Shown here: positions 51,473 to 63,922 of the stretch, one piece after another
Layout: each line of letters begins with the position of its first letter
Position numbering within the stretch: position 1 is the stretch's first letter
Source: Phoronis australis
Taxonomy: Eukaryota > Phoronida > Phoronidae
Length of the DNA stretch: 64,000 bases
Reading direction: 5' to 3'
Assembly: GCA_002633005.1 (NCBI GenBank)
Contig: NMRA01000025.1
Location: 791,785-855,784, forward strand
Made by a program: the position numbers and the translations under genes
Notes under the pieces: generated by a model
What the model was told of the DNA's origin: nothing
The model's input: only the letters and a program-made list of their open reading frames with translations
The model's database searches: none

Positions 51473-51574
51473 GTTTAAGAATACGTGACATACCATATAT
51501 TAGCTTGTTTAAGAATACGTGACATACCATATATTAGCTTGTTTAAGAATACGTGACATACCATATATTAGCTT
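51473..51574. repeat. 34-bp tandem triplication
   Basis: Three exact copies of a unit starting GTTTAAGAATACGTGACATA and ending ATATTAGCTT. Confidence 0.95.
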
Positions 51575-52491
51575 GTTTAGTGCTGGTATTTCTGTTATTT
51601 CATCACGATTTAAGGGTTAATCTTGTACTATAAGAAATCATGGAAATCCGTGTTTTGATATGAAAACTGCAGGGAGTTGTAAGAATTTGTTAAGTTTTGC
51701 GTTGTATCAAATGATCTTAGTTATTGATACTGGTGTAAATGTCTGTCATAATTGCGTATAAATTTTCTGAATCCTAGTTCTTGTGCTTGTCACACTCTCA
51801 TTATAAAATGTTGAATAGCTTGCAAGTAAAATTTCTGGTTTTACTAAACAGATTCTTGAGGTGGTGTAATTTTAAGAAACCATACAAAATATGTCAAGTA
51901 TATATTGATGTTTTTGCTAATTTGTCTTGAAACAAAAATGAGCAGACGTCTTCTTAGGCTACCATTGAAGTGTAACATATTTGAGAATGTATTGATTTCA
52001 TTATTTGTTGACAAGGCATGTACATTTGTATGGAATGAAAATATAAAATAATGAAATTTATTGAGGATTATATATTTTAATAACCTTTGATTACAAAAAT
52101 AAAATGACAAAAATCAACTATGCATTTTTCTGAATTTATAACATAATGGACGTTTCATTTAATGGAAACCTGTTTCTGTAAAGGGCAAAGTGTAATTGAG
52201 CAAACCATTTGACCAGGTTTTCACCAAGGGCCACCTGCACGTGGATTTCCATATCTTGCCTCAATCAGTTATTCATTATCTGCAAAGATATACACTGAGA
52301 CTGACTTTCACTCGAAATTCTGTATTTAATTTTCATGTACTTGGTTGGTTCGTGACGCTCAAATCTGTTGGATTTTTGTTTGAGACAAAGGAAAAACAAA
52401 ATCATCACCTCTGCAAAAGTGCAAATTTCAAGCCTATTTTTCGCCAACCAAAGGTATCAAAAACAAGCAAAGACTGAAAGTTAACTTGCAG

Positions 52492-53615
52492 TCAAAACGC
52501 AGTATTACACGAGCAGAACACAAAAGACCAAAAATCAAACTCTGACTAAACGTAGTCGATTTCTAAATTCGGGCTCAAGTCAAAAGACAACTGAAGTTAA
52601 AAGTCTCGGAAAAAATCCCCTACCGATGTCAATAAATTAATGTGACCCGCTGCTTAAGTGAAATTAGAGGTAGTTCCTATTATATACCCAAGAGACGAGA
52701 AAAACCTCTAAGATTTGGCAATACACCTTGGGTGAGAACTTGGCTATAAATTTTGTCAAGAAAATATTAAGAAGCATGATTCAATTAACAAATTCAACAA
52801 AGACTTATACATAACACAATTCAGAACTATGTCGCATCTTTTACAAAGATATTATGCACCTTACCCTCTACATAAGCACCAGTTTCAAATGATTATACAT
52901 TCAGGTAACAGTTTACAGCAGTGACAAAAATAGCACTAAAAATCATGCGCACCGAAAATATTTTCCTTTTAATACAAAAGTAACCCTTTAATAAAAATAA
53001 GTACAGTTGAAACTCGTTAGAATGAACCTCCTGGGACCTATCAAAGACGCATGATGAAATAGAATCGTTAAAAACAATTATAATAGAACTGTTTACTCGC
53101 CCTTTTTTCTGTAAGGCTATCCAACAGCATGCACCAATTCAAATGCTTGTTTGTGGCACATGACCACAAATATGAAATCGAGGAGTTTATGAAAAATCAA
53201 TTTTTTAGACTCACCGCACTTGTTCAGTGTAAAGTTGAGACATTGAAACTGCTACATTATAACCTTTGAATGTTGTTAAAAATAAAGCAAAGAAAAGGTA
53301 TTTTGCATGAGAGAAAAATGGGACTTCTGGAGTGAAACATTATCAGTGTGCGAACGTTTTAAACAGGGTTCGTTGTAATGTGATTCGACTGTTCAATATC
53401 TAGCAGTTAAGGACCAAATAAAAGAACTATACAAAATACTGCACAAAAGCAGAGAGCATCGTCTGATATCACCATGGTAATCAGCAGTGTCATTATCTTA
53501 AACAAAACGGACAATAGTCTTCCACGTCAGCGCAGTGCTTGTGAAATCCATGACCTGTAAAATTGAAATCAATAATTTTATGCAAGACCAGCAACAGGAC
53601 TGTGGCATGCTGAAC
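52492..53615. repeat. Copy 1 of a roughly 1.1-kb segment (probable alternative haplotype)
   Basis: It aligns end to end with 54275-55394, with scattered substitutions and small indels (an extra CT near 52545, TAATGTGA near 52640, a CATGTGTGTTTG block only in copy 2 near 55047). Both copies contain the HPS5 terminal exon on the minus strand. The alignment stops at GTGGCATGCT, where copy 1 enters retrotransposon sequence. Confidence 0.88.
53493..53554 (-). pseudogene. HPS5: Second copy of the HPS5 terminal exon
   Basis: This 62-nt block is base-for-base equivalent to the exon at 55276-55337 (HGFHKHCADVEDYCPFCLR) except that its stop is TAA rather than TGA. It has a CAG acceptor at its right edge. 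It lies beyond the true end of HPS5, past a retroelement fragment and a single N. It is best read as the other haplotype's exon placed downstream, not as an extra exon. Confidence 0.75.
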
Positions 53616-54273
53616 AAACTGTGACGTCATGATGGCGGGAAGGTCGAATTTCTGACACTCCCGAAGTCTCCCCAATAATTATGCAGAAATATCTAAACTG
53701 ACGGGATAAACGTCTTCAGATCAGCTACACATGAGTGGTAAAACTAAGGAGAAGACAAAACAAGGTAGGAAACGTGTGCCTAGTAAGGACACTGAGGAAC
53801 TTCGAAAGTCATCTTGTTTAAAATCACTGAAGCAGCCTACCATGGAAGCCATTTTGACCAAGGAAAAGCAGGTCAACGACAAAGCGTCAAAGCTTTCACT
53901 GAAAGATGACCTCAAGGAAGCCTTGATGGACGGTGAAATCCAATCTATGTTCAGAGGTCTACTGAAACCTTTAATAGAGGATATGAGGGATGAGATTTAC
54001 AAGGCCTTGGAGTTGGAATACGGCAAAAAGCTGGAAGAAAAGGACAAAAAAATAAACTCCCTGGAAAACCAACTTTCGGAATTCAAAGAAGTGTTTGAGC
54101 GACGAGCACAAAAACATGAGAATGAAATGGACGAACTTCAACAGTACAGCCGGCGAACCTGCTTGATTGTCAATGGGGTAACAGAAACTGACGGAGAAAA
54201 CACCGACGATATTGTGATCTCGCTTGCGCAAAAAATGGGAGCCTCAACCCAAAAGTCGGACATTAGTCGCAGC
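53616..54273 (+). mobile_element. 5' fragment of a non-LTR retrotransposon with ORF1
   Basis: A plus-strand frame from 53731 encodes about 181 residues before the N at 54274: a basic Lys-rich start (MSGKTKEKTKQGRKRVPSK), a coiled coil (KKLEEKDKKINSLENQLSEF), then ELQQYSRRTCLIVNGVTETD, the entry to an RRM-like domain. This order is typical of ORF1 of LINE-type elements. The element begins where copy 1 leaves copy 2, just after GTGGCATGCT at about 53616. It has a short 5' UTR and is cut off by the N; no endonuclease or reverse transcriptase is present. Confidence 0.72.
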
Positions 54274-54274
54274 N

Positions 54275-55394
54275 TCAAAACACAGTATTCCACGGTCTGC
54301 TCGAGTAGACAGACCAAAAATCAAACTGACTAAACGTAGTCGATTTCTAAATTCGGGCTCTAGTCAAAAGACAACTGAAGTTAAAAGTCTCAGAAAAAAT
54401 CCCCAACCGATGTCAATAAACCCGCTGCTTAAGTGAAATTAGTGCTGGTTCCTGCTATATACCCAAGAGAGGAGAAAAACCTCCAAGATTTGGTAATACA
54501 CCTTGGGTGAGAACTTGGCTATAAATTTTGTCGTGAAAATAAGCATGATTCAATTATTAACAAATTCAACAAAGACTTATACATAACACAATTCAGAACT
54601 ATGTCGCATCTTTTACAAAGATATTATGCACCTTACCCTCTACATAAGCACCAGATCAAATGATTATACATTCAGGTAACAGTTTACAGCAGTGACAAAA
54701 ATAGCACTAAAAATCATGCGCACCGAAAATATTTTCCTTTTAATACAAAAGTAACCCTTTAATAAAAATAAGTACAGTTGAAAATCGTTAGAATGAACCT
54801 CCTGGGACCTATCAAAGACGCATGATGAAATAGAATCGTTAAAAGCAATTATAATAGAACTGTTTACTCGCCCTTTTTTCTGTAAGGCTATCCAACAGCA
54901 TGCAGCAATTCAAATGCTTGTTTGTGACACATGACCACAAATATGAAATCAAGGAGTTTATAAAAAATCAATTTTTTAGACTCACCGCACTTGTTCAGTG
55001 TAAAGTTGAGACATTGAAACTGCTCCATTATAACCTTTGAATGTTGCATGTGTGTTTGTTAAAAACAAAGCAAAGTAAAGGTATTTTGCATGAGAGAAAA
55101 ATGGGACTTCTGGAATGAAACAATATCAGTGTGCAAACGTTTTAAACAGGGTTCGTTGTAATGTGATTTGACTGTTCAATATCTAGCAGTTAAGGACCAA
55201 ATAAAAGAACTATACAAAATACTGCACAAAAGCAGAGAGCATCATCTGATATCACTATGGTAATCAGCAGTGTCATCATCTTAAACAAAACGGACAATAG
55301 TCTTCCACGTCAGCGCAGTGCTTGTGAAATCCATGACCTGTAAAATTGAAATCAATAATTTTATGCAAGACCAGCAACAGGACTGTGGCATGCT
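54275..55394. repeat. Copy 2 of the roughly 1.1-kb segment
   Basis: Counterpart of 52492-53615. It continues without interruption into the HPS5 intron (GTGGCATGCTTGTCAAAATGG), so this is the copy joined to the rest of HPS5. It starts immediately after the N at 54274. Confidence 0.88.
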
Positions 55395-58300
55395 TGTCAA
55401 AATGGCTCAGTAAACTCAAGGGCACAACACAATTAAACACACAAACTTCAAACCATACACCAAATCCAGTGATTCTTCTGCTCGAAGTATTGAATAGTAT
55501 ATAAAAGTAAAATCATAAATGTACAAACCATTCGTAAATGCATGGTTAATGTATGTGTTATTGTAGTTCATGAATACAACTCAGAAGTCTTGAGTGGGTG
55601 GCTCATTGGTTCTAGAACCAATGAGCCACCCACTCAGACTTTTGAGTTGTATTCATGAAGGTTAAGCACACCATTGACTGCCACCTTTGTTACCATGACT
55701 GAGCTCACAAAACCACGAACATGACACTGAAATCAAAACACAACCAGTCAGTGCAAAGGTGAAAAAATATGTGGCAATAAAGCCTTAAACCAAAAGATCC
55801 TCAGATTCACCATGTCAGAAGAAATTCAGACATTACAATAGTCATTGAAACTAAGCAACAATGGAAACTGGCAATCTCTTACCACAGGGGAATATCACAA
55901 CTCCAGACTGTGTGGCAGAGAGCAGACGACACGACAAAGAGATGTTGCAGATGACACACAACTGGCAAAGGTCAAGGTCAACACCCCAATGAGTCTGGGA
56001 CTCTTCAAGAACTCTCTGTTGTCTTTGGCTTTGGTTTGATAAGTAGGAAAACTGTGAACAAGAAAGTATATTGATTATGGAGAACGATTTAATGCATGAT
56101 CCAAAGCTATGTTAGGACACTGTATGTTTGTGCAACAAAAATGGTGCATATAAAGTCTGTCATACAAAGAGGTCAATGCTTATCAATTATTTATCGCAAC
56201 ACCACATTTTAATGAGAAAATGATTAGCAGGGAATGAATTTTCCTCTAAAACCATAAGAAAAAATAGGATTAGCTAAAACTGCAAGTCAACTGTGACATA
56301 CATCTACTCCATTAACTCACCAATCCCTCATCAACTGTGGCCGACTGATCGCTGTTTCTTAGGCGGACGGTGCTCATCTCATTATCGACAGCCCTTAGTA
56401 GCTGAGGGGTCAGGTGAGATCGACGTTTGGACCATAGGTACGTGTCTACTTTCTCCAGTATTCCATGTGTAACAAGCCTGAAATGCGAATTAACAGGTCG
56501 CCAATGTGACCTCAGACTGTGTTTGGCGACCTGGGAAAAGTCTCAAGTAGCCACTGTGAGTATCAAAATCAGAGAACAATTCCTCCTAAATTCGGGATTT
56601 TCAGTTCAGGCGACCTCAGATTTCATTTGGTGACCAGGAACATGCGTCTTGGCGTTAAGCTAAGCGTGAAGTGCTGTACTGTTATCTACAAAGCAGATGG
56701 AATGATAGCAGTAGCCCAAGACAAGTATCAAGCATAGACAGTTTGCCAGGAAAATACAGTACAAGCCAAAAGTAATCAGAAAAATGGCCCGGGCAGGTGG
56801 GCAGAAGCCCAATTTATCGTCAGAGTAGGTGACAAAGCCAATCTGTAATTAGAATTTTACCACGCTAACAGTTATTACTGCTATTAATTGAATTAAGACG
56901 TTATGACTTTTGTATTGTACTGCTGTGTAGTCATTGGTTTTGACACTCTGTGTAACCTACTTATTAGAGAGAATCACAATTCAACCATGCAACAAACACA
57001 CTCTGTGTAACCAATAACCGGCTTTTTACTACAGTAAGCAGTAGGTCTTAGAACAATATTATTTTTTGAAAATATTTTTAACAAAGGCAACCCTCACCAG
57101 CACTCAGTCCAGCATTCCAAGGAACCCTTGATATGAGCATTCAGCACTCTAACTATACACTTACAGCTGAAGTGAACCATTGGTGGTACACATAAAAGTA
57201 AAGTTAACCCCTAGCGATACACATACAAGATTGTGAAATTATCCACTAGTGATGCACGTACAAGCGAAATTACCCATTAGGGGTACACTTATAAGTGAAA
57301 TTACCCACTAGTGGTACTGTTGAGCTTTCCTTCACAAGTAATTGGCATAACTGGAGACAGTAGTTTTTAAAACAGTGCAACTTACACCAAAACAAACACT
57401 AAATACAGACACACAGACATACACTAGTCACTCACTTCTGTTTCTGTTGCAGTAACGCTGCGACCAAGCAGCTCTGGAAGAAGACAATGTTGAGCTCTCC
57501 ATCTGGAATGTCGACACCTTTCAGCAAGTCACAACCTCTTGCTGGACCCAGGTTCGCGACCACGAGCCTCGCGAGGCTGTCCCATGGAATGAGACGTACT
57601 GGTAAATCGATAGTTTCAGTTTCTTTGCTTTGCTCACATTCATCATTGCCTGCGTTGAGGTCAATCAGTCTTTGACAGTTCAAGCAGAATAGGTTTTGCG
57701 AGGGAGTGTTGTCATCTTCAATGCCGTCACTGCTGCTCTTTTGTTGAAGCTCTCTGAGCTTGATCAATGCAGCCCAATCTTCTTCATGTGTGAGAATGTA
57801 ACCTGAAACATTCACAACAAAAATGACAAGTCACAGCAAAAAAATTTATCCTACAGTTTTGTTTTATCACATGTGTGAGTACCTAGGACCATGTGCCTAC
57901 CTGAAATAATGCACTTTCTCCACAATTTTTTTTCTCAACAGTTTTGCATATAGGCACATGTGCCTGATCTGTAGATGGTTAAAAGAGTCAGTGCAGTCAT
58001 TGATATCACCAACAATCATCTCCATTCCTCAGGCCACAAATAAAATCCGAACCAGTAAAGACCATTCGAATTTACTGGTAGTAGCACCTCATGAGATCTC
58101 TGCCAACTGGCATCACATCTTATGCCAAAGCATAATCCCTGGATAAGTTATCAAAACAAATCACTGAGAACCATACTGCATAATATAAAGACTGCCACTC
58201 CAGCTATGTTCTGGAATCGCAGCTTACAAAACTTTAGAGGCACTGTTTAGTCTTTTCAACAAAACACTGAACCATTCATGTTGTCTTACACAGACCTTTC

Positions 58301-61300
58301 AATGACAGATTGCCGATTGTCTCGATATCACCAAGCTGTAGGAGTAGCTTCACAGCAACATCAGGCGAGATGACCCCGGGACAAACCTGGAGGTAACCTC
58401 TCCAAAACCTAGTTGTGACAAAAAATATTCAGATTATCTACAAAAAACAAGGTCAGCGCTGATAGCTCAATGCTAACAGTTATGCATCGCAACATTCAGA
58501 GCAACATATCACAATAGACTGCTTGTACACAGACATTTCTGCAGTAGGCCAAGCCAATCAAAAGTGCCTATTCTCTGGTGATGTCTGGCACCCATATACT
58601 TCAGTCAAGACAGCAAAATTAGCATACCTTGGCCTATTCCATGCTACAGTAGACCTACACAACACTTGGAAAAAATGCTTAATTGTTATTGTCAACTCCT
58701 TTTGAAGCTCTCTTGTAGCATTCAGTGAACTTGGAATGGCCAAATACAGTATTTCCTTTAAAAGAGAGCTGAGAAACATTAACTATGCATTGCATTATTT
58801 GTCAAAAACAGTCTTGAAAAGCAGATGGTTTGGCAACCGGATTCACCTGCTTATGTTCCAAATGCAATCAAGCTGTAAAACAAAACAACCATAGCTTTCC
58901 AGCTATGTTAATGGAGAATTTGTGGACATAAAAGTAAACTGTTGACTGGAAATAGACAGGGAATTGTGTATTCAAAGCTCACCCTTGCAGTTTGCACATG
59001 TCTAGCACCATTTCCTTCCTGCCAGTATACCTCAGCACCATGTCAATCATGTCTAGATGTTTAGGCTCTCTCCAATGACTTCCTGGCAAAGGCCAACCAC
59101 ATTCACAGCCAGTGGGCATATCTTCGTCATGAAGAAGGTACTGAAGCCACGTCTGTTCAACTTCTAGGTCATCACACAACATTTGGTATCGAGACTGTCT
59201 TTTGAGATAAAATAACAAATAAAATTCCCATAAATGACAATGTGACATGTGGAACCAGTAACAGTTACTGGCATTTTCAGGGACAAAAAGGAAGCAATTA
59301 ATGCCAGAAGTAAGCCTATACACAAAATCCATTTAGACACCATGACGATCAAAACAATGCAGTGCACAAAATACAAGGGCACCTCAATACAAAAGGTGCT
59401 ACCATAAACCATCGAATAAACAAAGATTTGATATTGAACACTTACTGTTTAGTAGTAAAAATGTTACCAACTATCTTCTAACTCAAGATTTTAGAAGTCA
59501 GTGGTTTCTGTGATCATAAAGAACCGACACTTCAGTTTTGGTGGAGATCATGCTCGGCTCTTAAAATAACCTGTGACAAGGTAACGATTGTTGGATCTCA
59601 AGCAACAATGAAATGCCCAGAATCACCTGAAATTTGATAAGGGGAAGAGGTGGCGACCTCTGTATTCATACTTTAAGTGGTTTAAATCAAAAATTATTTT
59701 TTTGAGTAGAGCATTAGAAATGAAGCACATTCAAATGAAGTGTAATCTTAAATACTTTAATAGATACCTATTGTTGGGCTGAGTGCTTTCAATCATCCTC
59801 TTCATGTAATATTGAAAATGTCTGCTAGAGGTCTCCTTCTCCTCAAGAGTCAAGTAGAGCACTTCCAGAGGTGACAATAGGTGGCACAACTCAATGCAGA
59901 AGTCGAGTGTCTTTAAGGCACTGATGGAATACAGTCTGAAAAGAAAATAAGTTCCCACGTCTAACAACTAATTAATCAATAACACAGACTTGATAAAAAT
60001 TTATAATCTGTTTCCCCGGCAAACTGATTTCTATGAAGTAATCATAAAGATAATTAAGATATTAACATTTAATTATGCTTCCAATTTGAATGGCGTCACT
60101 ATAGAAATCATTCAAGCAGTTGCATTTTTTTCATCCAGAAAAAATGCTGCCTCAGAAGAAGTCTTAAAAGACTTGCCTGGTCACATGACTTATGGTGGCC
60201 ATTTTGTTGTGGACTCCTGACCTGATGACATCAAATGCTGCCTCAACATTCCGTTCACAATCTTTCTCTCTAATAGCATCATCTACATGCCTCACACAGT
60301 CAACCAAAGTGTTCCAAATAAACTGCCTCAGATTTCCGTTTTTCCAAAACATCATTGTTTTTCGTAAACGGTTGATATCTAGCAAATGGAGGTAACACCT
60401 TAAAAAGCATTTCCAATCAGCATCATCTTGAGTAGAAGTTTTACCCGTACTAGAATCAGATGGCGGAGATGCACTATAAATGTTTTTCTGTTCACCAGTT
60501 GCTTCAACTGAATCAGGACAAATGAGTTGACCTGTACCTTGTACTAAGGCCATGTCAACTGAATCAGGACAAATGAGTTGACCTGTACCTTGTACTAAAC
60601 CCATGTCAAAACACATCATTGTCAGCTCTGACACTGATTTATGAAGCGCCTTCTCCATGTTCAGTGGATCATCCAAATAAAGCTTTCCTTCCATGGGATA
60701 ATGAGGAATGCGTGTTTCCGATCCATTGACACAATTAGTCATATTATTGCTATTGCTATTACATGTTGAATTATCTCCAGCTGCACCACAATGATTGACA
60801 TCACTCTTTTCTTTATTGTCTGCTTTCATAGAACTACTGTCTGCTTTTATAGAGGTATTGTCAGCTTCTGCTGTGTTATCATCTGCTTTTATAGAGTTAC
60901 CATCTGGATTTGCAGAGTCAACGTCACTCTTTATAGAGCTATCATCTGGTTTTGAAGAGCCAACGTCTGTTTTCATAGACAAATCATCTCTTTCCGCAGC
61001 GTCGATGTCTGGATTTGTAGAACCATTTTGTGCCTCTTTAGAGCAGACGTCATTTGGAAGACTGGACTTATAGCTATCTGATATGTGATTATCATCAACA
61101 AGATTGTTCCGGTTATCATTGGAGTCCACAGTGACCATAGAGGAAAGGGCGGATTCTTTATCATGTCGTGGGTACATCAGGGAATGCAGTTGCTTCATGC
61201 AGGAATGCAGCTCAAGCAGCCAATCAGACAGCAGCGCTGTCAGTTTTGCAGGGTTGTAGCAAACAAGTGGATCTTGGAGCTTTTCTCTGCAATGAAAAGT

Positions 61301-63922
61301 TAATAGAGAACAGGCAAAAACTTAAAAATGAAACCAAAAAACTTAAAAGCCATGTATTATGTAATAGAAATTACAAATTTTGGAACACTGAAAAAGCTGT
61401 TAAAGAGTGATGAGAAAATGACTTTACAATGTTATTAACATTACTTTTACAGCTTTAAGAATAAATAACACACATCAGTTACCGCAGTTTTGCTGAACAA
61501 CTAACTCCAAATTCACATTCAGTAAGAAAATCTACTCTAAAGAGAACATGACAAGTTGACACAAAAACCATACTGACCTAGTTTCTGTAGTACTCCTCTC
61601 CAAGGTTGTTAAATCTATTTTTAGAGACTGACTTTGTTCCACAGAGCGATCTAACTCTCTCTCATCAACCAGTGCTTTAGTCTGTGGTATCAACACATCG
61701 TCCATTAGGGTGCCATTCTCATCCTTCTTCAACAGCTTGCTGTCCTTCACTTTTTGAAGAAAACTCTTAGTTTTGTTGCTAATCCTATGGAGACACAAAA
61801 ACACAACCAGATTGTTATTTCCTAAGACCTCAACCTAATATCTCTCAGGACAGTTAGTCCTCAGTTATCCAGTGTTTTCATGAGAGCAACTGACACCATC
61901 ACTACTGCCACCTTTTTCACTCTTTTTCGTTTTTCATCAACACACTTGACAACTTGTCACTGGTTCTAAAAACCTACGCACTCATGTGCACGTGGTCTAA
62001 ATGGGGAACAACTCTCTAGTCTTATGAGTGCACAAAAGTGTATTTCGCTTGACCCAATTTCACTTGACCCAATTTCACTTGACACAATTTCTAATTCTGG
62101 TGTTCAAGACGACCTGAGTTGACAGGGACAAAATGCAATTTTTTTCATCCGCTGACATATTGAGACATTGGACATTTTTGAGTGAATTGCCTTAACTTCA
62201 CACAGCAGTGGCAATCTGACAACATGATGGTTGCAAATCAAGAAATGCAGGAAAATATTCCACTTCATTCAATCCATGCAAGACCGCATAACACTATGCA
62301 CCAACTACCTGATCGCCATATAGTGACCAAAGTGAGTTTCATCAAGTCACCGCTATATCGGTGAACAACCACTACTGCTCGTTACTCAGATGAGACGTGA
62401 TTTCTGGGCTAATGAAGAAGACCTCACAGCTTTAAAATGTTTGAGAGCTTGCTTGGCACACAATATAATTGGCCAACTTAATCGAACTGATCTCAACCAT
62501 TAACTGCCAATTCTTAGCAATCCCACATATCACCTCAAATTCAATGAAGGAACAAAACGAGATGATTGTCATAAGTGTAAATAGTCTAATCATTATTTTG
62601 TGATGGAAGGTGCATTGTACCAGCTGTAATTCTCTATTATTTATTAGTCACCATTCTAACCAGGCATGCAATCAATTGACGGGAGAAAAATGAGGAATAA
62701 ACATGCAATCAACTCCAGTTGTCTTTAATTACGTAGCACAAAGCTACAGTACAAGTCAAAAGCATTCAGATGAAATTATCTGGAATTACCCGTCATGACG
62801 GCTGGGCAGAGGTCAAATTCATCGCCAAAGTTTTCCCTTGAGACTCAGAATGAAGGGAAATTAAGTTACAAGGTGGGTAAGCCATAATACTTTTGCCCTC
62901 TCGTAATAGTTATTATCAGTCACTTTTTCTGTTCACAGAATTTGCTGCCATGACAAGGAAACAGCATTCTGTCTGTTTAGTCTTGAACTTCACATGCTAG
63001 CTAACAAAAATGAGACCACACCAACACACAACAAATAACACGATATATATAATAAAATACTGCCAACAACAATCTGAAATATCCAATGGACATTTTTATA
63101 AACTTCCTCTACTTCTCAGTACAGGTGTTTTTTTTCGTGAAAGTGACTAAGACTTAATATAGAAATTTGGAATTATGCTCCCACTAAACAATTGCATTTC
63201 AACCAAGGAAATAATTTACAGGAATTATCTCTCTGTTACTAACACTCATACTTACATAGACATTCCATTTTTGCTTATTAAGTGAAATTTGAATAATTTT
63301 CCGAAATAGTTGTGTGGAGCGTCAAACTGAATTTCTGACTTGAGTCACATTTCATGAAACAGTCCACTGGTGTTTTGCACACAACAGAAAAGCAGCAAAA
63401 CCAGCAAACCCAGGAAAGGTGAAATTTAATGCAACAGAAACATCTTACAAATAGGACAAGAGGATTTTAACTTCATTTTTAAGAATAACTAAATGGCACA
63501 GAATAAACACAATGACGTTTCAAAGTTTTACACCAAAGCAACCACCAGATGTGCTAAGTGCTAAAAATAATTGGCATTTGCAATGTTTGGAAATATAAAA
63601 AGCACAAGTCATTGATTTTCCTAACAATAATAATTTTTTTTGAAATTTGTTAGCTATTACGATACAAAACAAATGAATGAACATTGACCATGAAGGTTAA
63701 ACACACAATTTTCCTTTAAAGCATACCTGTCTGTCAGATTCATAAAGGAAGTCTTCGTCAGGAATGTAGTACTGGGAGAACTGTCCAATGGCAGACTGCT
63801 GTCTTGAGGCGAGGTCGTGGGCAGGGGTGCAGATGTAACAATAGGAGAGGTATCTGAGCATGGAGGGGTGGATTTAACAGCAAGACTACCACTGGTAGAC
63901 ACTGGCGACGCTGACTTTGAGC
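55276..63922 (-). CDS. HPS5: HPS5, BLOC-2 complex subunit, C-terminal ten exons, with RING-H2-like end
   Basis: Minus-strand exons, in order: 63727-63922, 61578-61784, 60222-61286, 59768-59935, 58983-59198, 58296-58408, 57436-57802, 56321-56477, 55883-56015, 55276-55337. All junctions are AG/GT and in phase; about 890 residues are visible and the N-terminal beta-propeller lies off the right edge. Matches to human HPS5 from memory: EKLQDPLVCY...LLSDWLLEL (human KLQDPLVLFE..LQEWLSHL), CKLQGFWRGYLQVC (ICRSCGFWPGYLILC) and ILEKVDTYLWS (MLEKCDRFLWS). Human HPS5 ends there. This gene goes on for about 110 residues and ends in C-x2-C-x20-C-x-H-x2-H-x2-C-x6-C-x2-C. BLOC-2 (HPS3/HPS5/HPS6) directs cargo to lysosome-related organelles. 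The 60222-61286 exon has a long low-complexity SIKAD-type insert and an exact-type 17-residue duplication. Confidence 0.92.
55567..55659. repeat. Near-perfect 93-bp palindrome
   Basis: TTCATGAATACAACTCAGAA... is mirrored by ...TTTTGAGTTGTATTCATGAA around a TTGGTTCTAGAACCAA centre, with one mismatch and one 1-nt bulge. The arms contain GGTGGCTCATTGGTTCTAGA, similar to a SINE A box, so it may be two SINE heads fused head to head. HPS5 last intron. Confidence 0.9.
56720..56840. repeat. Dispersed repeat related to 62745-62850
   Basis: ACAGTACAAGCCAAAAGTAA and the GGGCAGGTGGGCAGAAGCCC block correspond to ACAGTACAAGTCAAAAGCAT and GGCTGGGCAGAGGTCAAATT at 62745, followed in both by ATCGTC/ATCGCC and AAAG. 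Both are intronic in HPS5. Confidence 0.4.
57173..57325. repeat. Degenerate ~33-bp tandem repeat, about 5 copies
   Basis: Each unit has AAGTGAAATTACCCACTAGT and GGTACAC(A/T)TA, with 70-90% identity by eye. HPS5 intron between exons 57436-57802 and 56321-56477. Confidence 0.7.
60504..60605 (-). repeat. 51-bp in-frame duplication within HPS5 coding exon
   Basis: Two adjacent copies of a 17-codon unit, DMGLVQGTGQLICPDSV and DMALVQGTGQLICPDSV, differ at a couple of bases. The reading frame is kept. Confidence 0.95.
62340..62590. repeat. SINE-body repeat copy
   Basis: It resembles the family at 45478 (GTGATTTCTGGGC, TGCTTGGCACACAA, ACCTCAAATTCAATGAAGGA), weakly conserved. HPS5 intron between exons 63727-63922 and 61578-61784. 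A short triplication of the type ACTTGACCCAATTTC lies nearby at 62049-62089. Confidence 0.4.
63124..63366. mobile_element. MITE with TTTCATGAAA termini, diverged copy
   Basis: The left end TTCGTGAAAGTGACTAAGAC and AGAAATTTGGAATTATGCTC is mirrored at the right by GAATTTCTGACTTGAGTCAC and ATTTCATGAAAC. Same family as 50931 and 42757. HPS5 intron. Confidence 0.58.

Larger units (their letters stand above)
48051..52491. other. FUZ 3' UTR and flank; no gene found
   Basis: The FUZ stop is followed by AT-rich sequence. A possible AATAAA polyadenylation signal lies at 49668-49673, but none is found close to the stop, so the 3' end is uncertain. The region also holds a dispersed repeat at 49255-49400 (matching 1246-1430), a 16-bp minisatellite, a tRNA-like stretch near 50700, a MITE at 50931 and a 34-bp triplication at 51473. 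Open frames up to 133 codons are repeat-derived. Confidence 0.6.

Noticed and set aside
54224-54436. Plus-strand frame ending RPKIKLTKRSRFLNSGSS...
   Set aside because: It crosses the N at 54274. The matching sequence in copy 1 near 52545 carries a 2-nt insertion that creates a stop, so the frame is not conserved between the two copies.
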